A stretch of 64,000 nt of DNA, taken from contig JAOVFP010000003.1 in NCBI GenBank assembly GCA_025738555.1, forward strand, positions 434,001-498,000, in the 5' to 3' direction. Shown piece after piece: positions 1 to 11,590 of this stretch. Position numbers and translations under genes: made by a program. This DNA comes from Cyathus striatus (taxonomy: Eukaryota > Basidiomycota > Agaricomycetes > Agaricales > Nidulariaceae). The notes below the pieces were generated by a model, which was not told the origin of the DNA, ran no database searches, and saw only the letters and a program-made list of their open reading frames with translations. Positions within the stretch are counted from its first letter, which is position 1. Each line of letters begins with the position of its first letter.

Positions 1-16
1 TATGTTCTCCTTGCAG

Positions 17-1375
17 AAGAAAGCCTCTGCCAAAGCTGTAAGCTCATTTCATTATATTATTCTATAATACGTTTGACATGTTTTTTCTGTAGAAGAAAGC
101 TGCTGCATTGTCTGTAAGTTCCTCTCATTATATTTATTAATACTCTGTGCTAACATGTTCTGGTATGTTCACCTTACAGAAGAAAGCCGTGGCCTCCACG
201 GTAAGCTTCTCTCATTATACTTTTCATATACTTTCCTCATTTATACTTGTTACAGAATGCCTCTCCACCAGCATCCCAATCAATGGCACCGGAAATATCG
301 GTTCCCATAAGACGTCCGCGCCAGGGAAATGTGAGTTTACTTTAGTTTTAATGCAGGGTTTTCTGACGACATTTCCAGGGGAGCGATACACCGTCGACTG
401 GCAACGCTCCGCATATAGAATATGCTTTAATAGCTGAAACCACCTTACAGTCTAACACCTCAATAGCCATCCCACTCCCGATGCCTATGAGTATTGATTT
501 GTTACCACTGCCACCACTCCTACCTGTGGTAGCTAACCCCGAGGGCTTGCCACTGCTACCAACTGTGTTCAGCTCGGCACCACCGCAACCTGCACTGTTG
601 ACCTTGTACAATTTCTGCGACACATTGGACAACACATCGTCGGCTACAGACAACCTATTACGACCTCCTCAAGTTATTGATCCCTACCTTATTAGACTAT
701 CCCAAAGAACTGTCGCCTCGTCCCCATCACCATCGCCATCGCCATCGCCATCGCCATCGCCATCGCCATCACCATCGCCATCGCCACTCCCATCGTCAGC
801 AACCACAACTACACGACGCCATCGTGTCGTGCAAGACTTCGGTGAGGTACAAGGTGTCCAACTTGGAAGCAAAGTACAGGGTTAGTCCTTTAATATTTAT
901 TGAGTGTTTCAGTTACTAAATCTAGACTAGCTATCAAATGTAGACAATCTCTTCCAACATTAATTTCTACGAAAGGTGCTGCCTTGAAGAGATTTAATCG
1001 TTGTGTGAAAGAACTTATTGAAAGGGTTTGTTTCTTCTTATTTGGGGGGTACAACAATTGTATTAATTGATCCATTAGAGTGAACGTTTGTGCCATCAGA
1101 CCGGTGCCTGGATGATGGTTCTCGGACGACATACTAGGGAAGGGTCGGCAATGCATTTCACCTCACATACATTACATAAAACACCATTCGGTGATAAAAC
1201 TGCACTCGAAATCGCTGAATTATTTCATAATCTTACTAATAGACTAAAGGAAGTGAGGGCAGAGGAACTGCAAGATTTGAGGTCACAGCTTAAGTCGCAA
1301 ATTGAGAAGAACGACTTATTAATTAGGATGATGGAGGAGAGTGGACGTACTATACCTGAGCTATCAGATAAGTAG
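17..1375 (+). CDS. Hypothetical fungal protein with tandem 21-nt microexons, 5' partial
   Basis: I do not recognise this family. The gene enters from the left edge. Exons by splice sites and frame: 17-37, 93-113, 180-200, 256-330, 379-880, 913-1025 and 1079-1375 (TAG), giving at least 349 residues. The first three exons are each exactly 21 nt and encode variants of one heptapeptide starting KKA (KKASAKA, KKAAALS, KKAVAST). The long exon is Pro/Ser/Leu-rich and holds a Ser-Pro run made by a CCATCG hexamer (about 721-790). The last exon is charged and probably helical or coiled-coil (LRSQLKSQIEKNDLLIRMME). All introns are 32-66 nt with GT..AG. The three-exon start resembles the Lys/Ala/Thr-rich start of the gene at 3305, so the two may be distant relatives. 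No catalytic motif is visible. The exon chain is well supported by frame continuity; the function is unknown. Confidence 0.65.
721..790 (+). repeat. CCATCG hexanucleotide microsatellite in a coding exon
   Basis: About ten near-perfect CCATCG/CCATCA units in frame, encoding alternating Ser-Pro in the gene at 17-1375. A length change by whole units keeps the frame. Confidence 0.85.
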
Positions 1376-2594
1376 AATATGTTAGTTGCCGTTCTATTTT
1401 TGAATCTGTTATACCCTACATGTAGATTTGGAAAATACATCACTTACAACTTATTTATGTGACTAGACGTGTAAAAGCGAGATAGAAAAGATCAAACACC
1501 ACTGCCTTCCTCATTAGGGTAAGTCATCAGTGATAGACTAATGGCCCTCATCATACGTCACAGTGAGCTCACAGTTCCTCCATTTACAGCCCAATTTTTG
1601 CGAGTCTATTAGTTACTCTAATAGACTGTAATGGAATGTGTTTTATATACAATAAGATCTAATATACGTATATTGACTTTGATATAAGTTATAAATGATC
1701 AAATATATCTGAAAAGAGGAAGTGATTATCTTCTTACCACCCCATCTGTGACATGGCTTTCATATGGTATAGTATTATAAAGTAAATTATAACAGCTTTC
1801 AATGTATTTTTGTTCGGAACATTAGCAAGGCTTGATATGATATGCACAAATTGTCACACCAACGTACAAAGAAGTTGTAGTGAGTAACAGACTATTCTAT
1901 CTTTATCTTCTCGAAGCTAGCACTGACTTAAAGGCCTCTTGGTTCAGTGGTTGATTGGTTCAATGGTTGATTTTCTTATTCAGCGTGAAAGCCAGGTGTC
2001 CAAGGTTTGAATCCCATAGTGTTCACTACCTTTTTTTGAGCACTTCAGAGACTGCGTGTCCTTCAGTGGCAAATGTAAAGTTATCTCAGGTTATCTCTGA
2101 CTGTAGCTTACGTCGTTCTTGGCTCCAACAAGTCGGCAAGTCGAAATGAAAGAATATTTACAAATTATTGACTATGAGGTATAAATGCCAATCACATCAC
2201 AAGGACCATGGCCACTCTCGTAAAAATAGACAGGATATGGATCCTCTTCCTCAGGAAACCCACATGCGACCTGACACCCATAGTTTCGAACCACATACTT
2301 TTCCTGTCATGCAAATACCCATTTCCAATCCAGATAACCACTGCTTGAGTTATTGCTGTTTGTAGCTTCAGAGGCTCGTCTGCTGTACATGGTATCCATC
2401 TCACTTGGTTGGAATTAAAGTAGGCGATAGGACAATGGGGTTCGCACCGCTCTATGAAATAGCGGATAACTTCATATTTATCAAGAATAAAGTTGTTGGA
2501 GGGAGACCAACAAGAAAACTCGATTGGTATGAATGAGTTTATATGTGGTCCAATATTCCATGGATTTGTCTACTGAAATCGTAAGTATACCACA
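1376..2594. other. Intergenic, with one tRNA-like (SINE-like) stretch
   Basis: I see no credible gene here. At 1940-1950 TGGTTCAGTGG matches a Pol III A box, and GGTTTGAATCC at 2004-2014 resembles a B box with one C-to-T change. This suggests an old tRNA-derived SINE of about 200 bp, not a working tRNA: no cloverleaf closes and the spacing is long. Confidence 0.35.
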
Positions 2595-2992
2595 TTAACA
2601 GAAAATGATCAGATGTACCTCGCTGCAGAAAATGAACACGTTAAAGAGATAACCTTCTTCAGGAAGACGAGATCCAAAATTACTATCATTTGGGATGTGA
2701 GTAATTTCATCGTCCTCATTTTGAACGACAAGATTGAAGGCATTAAAAATAAACCCCCCGCTAGAGTCCATTCTGAACTTCGAGAGACCTCGGATAGTAG
2801 TAATTTCTATAATGTCGGCAGTCTTCTTCCAGTGATTGTAATATGTCATCCTATAGAGTATTATAAAATGACCAATAGCAGCAATTTATGAAACATACAT
2901 TATTACTGACTTTGTGAAGAAGGGCGAGGAAGAAACGATGACAAAACAGCTTGATTATCAGAGGGCACCAGCCGTACCATGAAATGTCTCAT
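2595..2992 (-). CDS. Small hypothetical protein, two exons
   Basis: Minus strand. Exon 1 is 2992-2907, starting MRHFMVRLVP; a GTAATA donor and a CTATAG acceptor (intron 2906-2851) join it in frame to exon 2, 2850-2595, for about 113 residues. The join completes a Gln codon (CA|G). Exon 2 looks coding (hydrophilic, aromatic residues well spaced). The C-terminus is uncertain: a possible 51-nt intron (GTACAT donor near 2619) would end the protein a few residues earlier. No family recognised. It lies upstream of and divergent from the gene at 3305. Confidence 0.4.
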
Positions 2993-3304
2993 GCTGATTA
3001 CTCCCAATCACACAATTCATCGCTTAAGATGCTAAGGTTTTGGAACAATCATATTGCCCTCATTTTTTGCTTGTGCGATTAGATTCCACATGTTTAGCAA
3101 ACCCAGAATGGTCCTTCCCGTCGCATAATGTATATACAGGGGTATTGCAATCGAATACTTCCAAAACAGCACGTATGGACAACTGTGGGCCATGTGATTA
3201 GTGTATTTGGAACGGTCCGAGTCCTCGGCAACAGATTACAGATTTAGTTAACGGTACTCAAAAACGCAGAATCATACCCACTCCATACTCCTAAATTTCC
3301 CTCA
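2993..3304. promoter_or_regulatory. Divergent intergenic region
   Basis: About 310 bp between two divergent genes, presumably holding both promoters. I see no clear TATA element or repeat. Confidence 0.3.
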
Positions 3305-5873
3305 ATGGCACGTACTTCCAAGAAAACAACTCCCAAAGGTAAGTCACAACTCTTACTGAGAACTTCTCTAATTTTGACATTTTATAGCCTCCACAGGTGG
3401 AGTATTAACAAGAAGATTAGCAAGACTTGGAAAGTCTCGTGAGGACCCCGATATTGCACAGACATGTTTAGGGCGACCTGGCTTGGATGTTGTCATGTCT
3501 CCCCCTCCTACACTGACTGCTGACGTTGATAGTCCCTCAGCCATTGGCCAGTTGGATGCTGGTGGGCCTCCCGAACGTGGTGTTGGCATGGATATCGATA
3601 ATACAGCATTTCTTGGAGGAGCTGATGGCTTGGATGCTGAGGGGAGGGATCTGCTTGTCTTCCCTGGTGGCAGTATTGGTGGTTCTGTTATTCTGAGTTC
3701 TTCAGAAATTTTGAAGGTTTCTTCTTCCACTACGGCAGAGACACCAGAAGATCCTCCCGGAATTTCTGAAGGACTGAGCGCAACAAAACCACCAATACTG
3801 CCACTAGGGAAGACAAGCAGAGCCCCCCCCCCCCAGCATCCGGGCCATCAAAACCACCAATACCACCACCAGGGGACATTAGTGAAGCAGTATTTTCTGC
3901 CGGTTCACCCCTGGATTTTGGTGTGGTTTCTGGTAGAACCTCGGTTCATGCAACCTATAATTTTCCTGACTCCCCCAAACTGACGGTATGATTATCATTT
4001 TTCATGTTCTAAGTACTGCTGACTTGTTATTCCGTTCCAGCCCAGCACTGATTATGTAAGCAGAAGCACTGATTGTCGATTATCTCCACACTTCTCAACT
4101 CTAATTTTGGTTTTCTCAGCCTTCCTTTTCAGGAATGATTGGCGGTACCGAATCCATAGTATGTGCCTAACCCTTCGATCTCATGATTAATTAATTATCT
4201 TCTAAATCTAGTCTTCTCAGCCTTCAGGAATGATTAACAGCACCTTTATGGTATGCATCTAATTATTCAGTTATGTTCGCCTTGTTTCTTACTTTAGTCA
4301 CAGCCCTTCGCCGAATGAGTGTCCATGCTCTTGTCCAAGCTGAAAGCAGTGGCACCAACACCTGAGGAACTGGAGAATGGCAATGGTAGCACTCTGTACA
4401 CACACATTGACCCCGCATTACTATCAAAAGTGGATAAAGCCCCAATTGCTCTGATAGAGGAGTCAGAGTTGGACTTGGGGATTGTTTCATCAAGCCAACA
4501 TCTCGACAGTAAGTAGCTTCAAATTACGGTTAAATATTGCTTACTCTTTCGAAGACAGCCACATAGATCACCCTTTTAAAAATGTTTCTACCTTTGCCTA
4601 TTCACCCTTCCAGAGACTTGTTCTCGATCCTAAAGCAGATGTAAAGATATTCTTGGAAGAGAATGTACATATACCCAGTCAGGTTAAGGAGAAAGTTACG
4701 TCATGCATAGGGGAGTCGGGTATCATATTCGTTGGGTGTAACGGCTCTGCCATTGATTCGGACTCGGATGTAGAAATAGTCAGCGACACACTTACTAGTA
4801 CGTAACTGTTCCACAGATATGTACCAAACTAAAAGTGTGTCCTGTAGAGTTGGGCTCTGATATCGAAGTGATCAGTATGTCAACTGTTAGCTCACAATGA
4901 ATGAAGTTGACTTTATTTACAGGAAAAACGCCAACCTCTCCTTTTAAATATGAAGTCAGAGGGAGCGGGAGTCACAATATCCCATTCGAGTTCTTGGATG
5001 AAGACGAAGAGTCGCATATGTCTCTCTGTTCCTTTCACTTGTCTTTTAAAGCACTCATTGTACATCAGACATAAACCTTTTCCTCAATGAGGGAGCTCAA
5101 AAGCTGGGTAGCGGACTTGGAAGAACCGCCTTGAGTGATCCAGCGACATCGAAGGGGTCTGAGTTCGCGTACGTCGACCGTCTACTTGCCTTAGAGGGGC
5201 TGACGACAAATTCTGATAACGTACAATGTCCGAGGCATCATATCCAGCGAAATTACGCACTCAATGGTGAGCTCAATGGTGAAGGTGATAAAAAGAAGGT
5301 TCCAACTATACTAGGAGTTCCCGGTCCTCGGTCGGTAATTATGGCAGGTGATAATAACATACCTGTGGAGAGAAAGTTGCGAAGTCGTATCTATCAGCTT
5401 CGAAACAAGGATACTTTGGACTGTGGCTGTTATGTTGAATCAGGACTTATGGAACTCTATTTCTATAGGACCTGGAAGCTCTCACAACGGGTTGGAGGTG
5501 TGTTGTTGTTGTCTTCTTCTTTGCATATAGCATGCAGACTAACAGCTTCCCACTTCTATATTCAGATCCATCCGACAATATAATAAAGACCGAAACCTTT
5601 AAACCGGAGGAGTTTATGTCGACTCGAATATGGGATTTTGTGATCGAAAATATGAAGAGGGAGACACTTTTGATGGTCAACGACTATTATACTGGGAGTG
5701 CTAACGTGACACCTGACATGGATGAAGGAAGGTGGCACATGCTGATGGTGACGAGAAACGTTGCACGTCTCAATGAGCTGGGTGAAACGCATAAACAATC
5801 GCATTGCTTTCTAATGATAATGATTCCTGCCGAGGAATATGAGAAAGTTTCGGGAGGAATGCAAAGGGATTAA
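3305..5873 (+). CDS. Eleven-exon hypothetical protein with microexons and a poly-C frame break
   Basis: Exons: 3305-3338, 3388-3985, 4041-4055, 4120-4158, 4221-4250, 4340-4508, 4555-4797, 4848-4874, 4923-5027, 5069-5497 and 5566-5873. The start ATG at 3305 gives MARTSKKTTPKASTGG. Exons 3-5 and 8 are microexons of 15, 39, 30 and 27 nt. The exons at 4120 and 4221 look like duplicates of each other (both encode a PS..SGMI core), and the one at 4848 repeats a Ser-Asp-acidic motif found near the end of the exon before it. The chain is in frame except at a run of 12 C (3823-3834), where the reading frame must change to stay open; a run of 10 or 13 C would restore it. The acceptor at 4338-4339 is chosen because the nearer one (4302-4303) hits TGA. 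The product, about 665 residues if the frame is restored, is Pro/Gly-rich then acidic. Family not recognised. Confidence 0.55.
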
Positions 5874-6269
5874 ATCAGTAGTTAAATATCATACACACGA
5901 TGTTATGTAGGAAACATTACATTTGTATATATGCCAAAAAGTAAGAATACCCAGCAATTCTAAAGAAGCAGTGTAGATATGGCACACTCTACCTAGCGAA
6001 TTTCTCGACATTTAGTAGTTCATAGTCCGTTGTGTATGTGTAGCGTACGAATCGTTAAAAATGGTGTATGTGTGTTGGCATTGTAGTAGATGCACCAACC
6101 CTTGTATGATGTTGTAGGCGGGACATGGAGTTTGAATTAAGCTTCGATGGGTTCAAAAGCCATCTTGTCATCTTCCAGCTTCCTCAACTACTCAAAGTCT
6201 TAACTTTCAAGCGTTGCTCAGGTAAGTTTGGCATTTTGGCACTCTAGTAATAATTCTAACTTTGCTTAG
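5874..6269. promoter_or_regulatory. Intergenic and 5' region of the next gene
   Basis: Non-coding by eye. It contains the 3' end of the previous gene and the promoter of the small gene at 6270. No specific element identified. Confidence 0.3.
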
Positions 6270-6696
6270 ATGCCGAAGAGGATCCCCCCTATCGAAACGC
6301 TCAGTTATGACGAACAGCTGAAGAAATACAAGGTATGGTATTATATTTCTCCTAATTATACATCAATCAGTTCACCTTCCAGATTGGCAACGATGTCAAG
6401 GTCTTCTACCACGAACATATCTACAGAGGTCGTAGACTGGGGCCAACTTGGAGGAAGGGGAAATTGGAGAAAATCGTTGAATGTGTATCGGACAAAAAGA
6501 AAGGGTGGAAGGTAAGTGATTCATATTACTATACCGATGAATTTGAACTTACATCTTCATCTATCAGTTCTTGCAGTTTCATGTATGGTTAGGGAAACGT
6601 ACTTGTTGCGCATTCGATTGGACCCAAATTCGATATCCTGTGTAAGTAGATCTTTTCTCTTATTTTATTTCCTGCTCACCTTCCTACAGGAAGTGA
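6270..6696 (+). CDS. Small basic protein of about 90 residues, four exons
   Basis: Exons 6270-6332, 6383-6511, 6568-6641 and 6690-6696, introns 48-56 nt, all GT..AG and in frame. A perfect GTAAGT donor at 6642 and a pyrimidine-rich acceptor at 6688-6689 support the tiny last exon, which adds only the end of a Val codon, one Lys and the stop. If that intron is retained the protein ends at TAA 6643-6645, nearly the same product. It starts MPKRIPPIETLSYDEQLKKY; the centre is Lys/Arg-rich and the end is rich in Trp, Phe and Cys (FLQFHVWLGKRTCCAFDW). The pattern could be a compact beta-barrel (SH3- or chromo-shadow-like), but that is inference. No known family recognised. Confidence 0.6.
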
Positions 6697-6749
6697 TAGG
6701 CATACTATTATCATGCTGACATCCTGTACTTACATCTTGATCATACTAC

Positions 6750-6872
6750 TTGTCCTACAATTGTTTTATTAGATGCTTTACCATATTATATTGTCCTACA
6801 ATTGTTTTATTAGATGCTTTACCATATTATACTTGTCCTACAATTGTTTTATTAGATACTTTACCATATTAT
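6750..6872. repeat. Three-copy 41-42 bp minisatellite
   Basis: Three tandem units beginning TTGTCCTACAATTG at 6750, 6791 and 6833, almost identical (one G/A difference in the third). Confidence 0.9.
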
Positions 6873-7328
6873 TGGTATAATTCCTGCATCTTGTATCGAA
6901 ACACATAACATATTAAATGCGAACAACCTGTGCATATTCGATAATAACTTGCAAGCTATTATTAGTCTGAAGCTTTGGCGACCTATTATTAGTTCGAGTT
7001 ATTATTATCATTCCCATTACCTTTTATATCCGGCTCCCATCACATATCCCGGATATGTATAAGTATATTTCAAGTGGCAGTGCACACATGTTTCCACATT
7101 CAATCCCATCCAGAAAATTACAATTTTAAGTCTTAATATGTTCTAAGTTATGTTATTTGACTTTTATCACAAGGAACTTAACAGCAACAAATGGCATAGT
7201 ATTATAAATGTAATCTACAGTATAATGACATCACCATACAATGCAATACCAGTAGATATACTAGCCTACAACGTGACTCCAAAGTATATAACAGTGCAAC
7301 ACAAAAATTGAAATGAAAGCCTGCGACA
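6873..7328. other. AT-rich intergenic region
   Basis: No gene seen. This is probably the 3' flank of the convergent gene at 7329-8983. Confidence 0.4.
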
Positions 7329-8983
7329 CTATGCATGAGCAGCACTGTCCTTGCTCTTCTTCTGGATCCGGAAGTTCTGGATATTTGCCACCATCATGTT
7401 GTCTAGGAACTCCCGCAGCACCACTTCCTCCCCCTTTTTGAGCCAAGGGAACTCGCCAAGAAGAGGGTTAATGATGGTCAGATGAGCAGCAAGAGTGTCC
7501 AACAGGGCGTCCTCAAAATCCGCGGTAACATCAGGATCAGGCAGAACCCGATCCTTGACGCACTTAGCCAGCTGGCACAGCTCGCAAAAGCTTTGTTCAG
7601 TATAGTCATCGGGGAAGATACCTGCAGCAGCGAACCGAGAGAAGTCTTTGTTAGCCTCGGCAAACTCCTCCAGACGATGAATGAATTGAACACGAAGACG
7701 GATGCACCGGATGTAGTCAGTAAAATAACGGAGGGAGGATGCATGACAGGCAATATTGGCGTCGTCGATCTGCCGCCCAAGATCAGCTAGGCCTAGAAAT
7801 TGATAAAGGAACACATTTAGTACAGTGGCAAGTAGGAAAAGTATTATTAAACCTACCAGGGATAGAATTAAGTCCGATACCATACGCGATGGCGGTCTGG
7901 AAGTTCACTTGGGGAGCATTGAGCTGCCGGGTGCACTGACTTTTCTCCCGTTGAACACAACGGAGGCACCGATGACCAAGCTTGCCGGGCTCGCACTTCA
8001 AGGACTCGCCTCCACAACTGAGACAAGAAATCATGCTGTTATGGACCACAGCATCCTCAAGCACACTATGCAGCATTGCAAGCTCAAGGGGTGCACTGGA
8101 CACCAGCGCAGGCAAAGTTTCTTTGGTATGGGTCTTCGGAACTTTAGGGGTATTTTTGCCTTTCCGGGCGGAAGTAGTAGCAGTAATAGGAGAAGAGGGG
8201 GCTAATGGAACAGTCGGCGCACGTTTGGCCACAGTAGAAGCACAAAAAGTGTGAGCGCTCGCTAAAGATAGAAAATATGATGTCAGAATCAATACCATGA
8301 TAAAAAAGAGAAGGGGGAGACATACCCAAGGGAAGTTCATCAGAGGATTCGCACAGCTGATGCTTGTCTGTGTCGGTGAGCACAATGATGTCCTCAGGAG
8401 TAGGCTCATCATCCACAACAACAGGTTCTGGGACAGCTGGAACGACTAGGGGAGTCCCTAGCATGTAAGCGGATAAATTAGTAACGAGACGCAGAGGCTT
8501 ACCAATCTTGAGAGGTGGCATCAAAACTTCGATGGGATGACGCCTATGAGGGCTGGCACTAATACGTACATCACGGAGGAATGGCCTAGGTGGAGGGTTC
8601 AGCGCTGCACTTGGTTCAAAATCAATGGAGGAAGTGAGTGAAGGAATGTCATCCATCGATTCTGGCACAGCAGCGATGGCTGGAATGTATGGAGAAGGTG
8701 CCAGGACAGGTGAAGAGAATGGGGTAGGTGCAACAGGAGGAGCTTGGGTTGCAACAGGTGGCAGGATTTCTTCAATCTCTTCATCCATTACCTCCATGGG
8801 AGAAGGACTACGAGCGAGGGATGGAGTATCGGGATGCTGAACAGCGGATGGCGGGACCATGATGTAACTCTCACGAAGGGGTGGCAAAGTTAGATTCAAA
8901 GGAGTTAGAGGCGCACGATTTTTGGGGGCAGAGATCAGGTTGTGAGCAGGGATGGACATCGCACGGGGGGGCATGATGAGCAA
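7329..8983 (-). CDS. Proline-rich protein with a Cys-rich (putative zinc-binding) motif
   Basis: Minus strand, three exons: 8983-8326, 8261-7857 and 7792-7329, joined through GTATGT and GTAGGT donors and TAG acceptors, both in phase 1, giving 508 residues. Residues 1-220 are Pro/Ser/Val-rich and look disordered. The middle has a basic Thr/Lys/Pro stretch, then a Cys cluster with spacing C-x2-C-x6-C, C-x2-C and a further C (CLSCGGESLKC ... CLRCVQREKSQC), which could bind zinc but is not a standard Zn2Cys6 or CCHC finger. The C-terminal 155 residues are predicted mostly helical with many acidic residues. I know of similar lineage-specific genes near repeats in Agaricomycetes but cannot name the family. 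Start chosen as the first ATG; a second Met lies three codons later. Confidence 0.65.
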
Positions 8984-10379
8984 AAGATAAACAGTTCAAG
9001 CAGTTCAAGTTAGGAAAATAGTAGGGAATGGGTCGTTATCACCAGCACCATACCTTTAAAATACGAAAAACTGAGATGGACCCTGAGGATCCATAACAAC
9101 ATGAGGAAGAGCATGTACAGTCTTCGAAAGTCGAGAAACAACGGTGACCTCACAAATAAACTTCGAGGGCAGAAAACCATGGGAAATATGGTGGGGGATC
9201 GAAAATAAAAGCAGTTATTCGTTGGCTGTGGGGAGATAATATGCCTGACTGGCATACAGAAGTTGCAAAGCTAATTTTCACTTATTCTATAAAATGGAAT
9301 TTCGCTTACTTGACAATCTTGGTTATGTCAGAGTTGGAGCTGAGACCCTGGCTGTGAAAAGCATATTTCATAGTATCTACACACATGAAGCATATAATAA
9401 AATAATATATATTAAAAGTGACATATGAGAGCCATTACAATATACGATATGGCGAGAAATGCAACAGGACAGACGAACCTACCAGTAGAATGCGCCTAAG
9501 GTTGACGCGTCTATTAGTGAGATACAATCCCGTGACCAAGCGATAAGGAAACCCCCAGGAAGTAGAGATAAGGCGCGCATCGATTGAAAGAAGTTCGGGA
9601 ATTACCGAACCCTAGATTGGTTGTGATTATCTTGTGAAGCCCAAGAGACATATTGGGGACACATCGCAGGCTTTTGAAGATATTGAGAAAATATCTTGAA
9701 GAATAAGTACAAGCTTTTTCATCATATATTTTAAATATTCAAAATTTCAAATTATTATCTTTGTATATTGATCATATGGTGACGCGGGAATATCATGCCG
9801 GTGTTCTATATTTAGCGAGTAGTGCTTCCGAGCGCCTTGAGCTATAACCGGCAGATATACCAGTGGGATTGTCCCAAACTCTCCACCATAGTACAAAGGT
9901 GAGTGACACAGTGGCCCAGAATGTAAAGCAAATATGTAGAGATATAGAATAGTGCTTAATTTGGGGTGATAGAGGATAGTAGAGAATATAACCTAGTGGG
10001 TGTAATATACCATTATTCAGAACGAAAAGGTCAGATGTCGGCATCCCCACAGTATTTGAATCATCCCTACTGCCGAACTTATGTATACCAGTCGCACCGA
10101 ACTTATTAATGTTCGAAGACTAGAAGACTACTAGTACTATAAGGATGACACCGGCCATACGTATGCGTATTCCAATTTCCAATGAATAAAGTTTACTTAT
10201 GTACATTCTTTTCACTAAATTATACAATCAAGCGTCTAATATTCCAGCAGAGGAGTGCTTGTGGAAGTCAAGATTGAGATGCTATACTCGCATTTCGATG
10301 TTCCTGGGTCACAGGCCCTGTTTTTCTTCTTTCTTAGTCATGTGAGATTATGCTGCACATGCTAGTAAGATCATAATTT
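8984..10379. other. Intergenic; no gene seen
   Basis: Short frames only, no splice-linked coding chain. Possible promoter of the minus-strand gene at its left end. Confidence 0.4.
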
Positions 10380-10570
10380 ACCACAGCATACCCACAAAAC
10401 CCAACCACCCCCATTCGAGGCTCACTGCATTGCTAGATTCACCGTCGCCTGTAGCCTCTCAATGTGAGCACCTTAACCTTTTTTTATAAAATTAGAACAT
10501 CAAACACAAGACTACTATCAAACCTTCCTCATCAATGTAATCATTATCATTCAGTGGACACCATGGCTCG
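10380..10570 (+). repeat. Orphan copy of the NACHT upstream region
   Basis: A stretch including ATAAAATTAGAACATC and ACACAAGACTACTAT (10486-10518) matches about 30274-30291 upstream of the second NACHT gene almost exactly, and more weakly the region at about 19500-19590 upstream of the first. No NACHT coding sequence follows, so this is a detached fragment in the same orientation. Confidence 0.7.
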
Positions 10571-11070
10571 TGGGATTCAAGGATGTGGGGATAATGTGCT
10601 GCGAGTAATCGGTATGTGAGTGCATGTTGGCGGTGGATCTTACAACCAGAAGGTACAACCTAGCATGCATCACGCATGCCACAGTGGCTTGAACAATTAA
10701 ATGCCTTGTCCATCGAGTGAGCACTGCAGGGGGTACCTTTACATTTTGACTTCATCATCCTCAGGCTCAGTCCATCGAACTGACCAAACATGCTAGGTGA
10801 CAACAAGACTAGGACACCAACCAATTATATGTGTACTCAGATCCTTGCGGAAATCCAAACTGGTGTACTAGACTCGCCTTTTAAATGCCCTTCTATATTC
10901 TTTCCTTTTTGTATCGTTGCCGTGTGAGGCTGCCATATATGTATACACTAGTAAGTGTGATACAACCACACAAGCTAAACATGGACATCCCAACGGTACA
11001 TAATACACGTGCAGAGATTGATGAAGGGAATGAATTTAGTTAAATCAATTCCACTGAGTTGATGGCAATT
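10571..11070. other. Intergenic; no gene seen
   Basis: No coding signal. It ends at the 9-bp target duplication of the transposon that follows. Confidence 0.4.
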
Positions 11071-11590
11071 GTGAATATTGGGCACATAGAAAACTCCGGG
11101 CATGCACAAAAGTGAGCATGATTGAGCGTGTCATGCTCAAGGTATTTATTTTAGTTCTAAATGGCCCATTTGTGGGTCAAAAAGAGTGTAAATAAAATGT
11201 ACATACTAGTGTTGTATGGCTGTGTCATATTGTGAATGTGAGTGATGTTTCTAATCAAGATATGAGGTCAAATCTTGAAGAATAATATTTATACTTCACA
11301 CTCAAACATGTGCATGCACGCTCATGTTCACGCTCAAGGTGTGAGCGTGGATTGAGCGTGCACACACACATCACGCTCAAGATTTCACTTCACACTCAGG
11401 GTAAACATCTCACGCACAGGGTCCATACATTCATGCACAGGGTCTAAGTTTTCATGCTCAATGTCATCAACTCACGCTCAAGGTCTGTCAACTCACGCTC
11501 AAAGTCTTTACTTCATGCTCACAAAGAAATTATATATTACATTTATATTTTGGCTTCACTTACATGTGGGAGGAAAAGTAAGTTGCAAGT

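Noticed and set aside
348..653. Minus-strand frame opposite the first gene
   Set aside because: Shadow of the spliced plus-strand exon 379-880.
1940..2014. Functional tRNA gene
   Set aside because: A and B box words are present but no acceptor stem pairs and the spacing is wrong.
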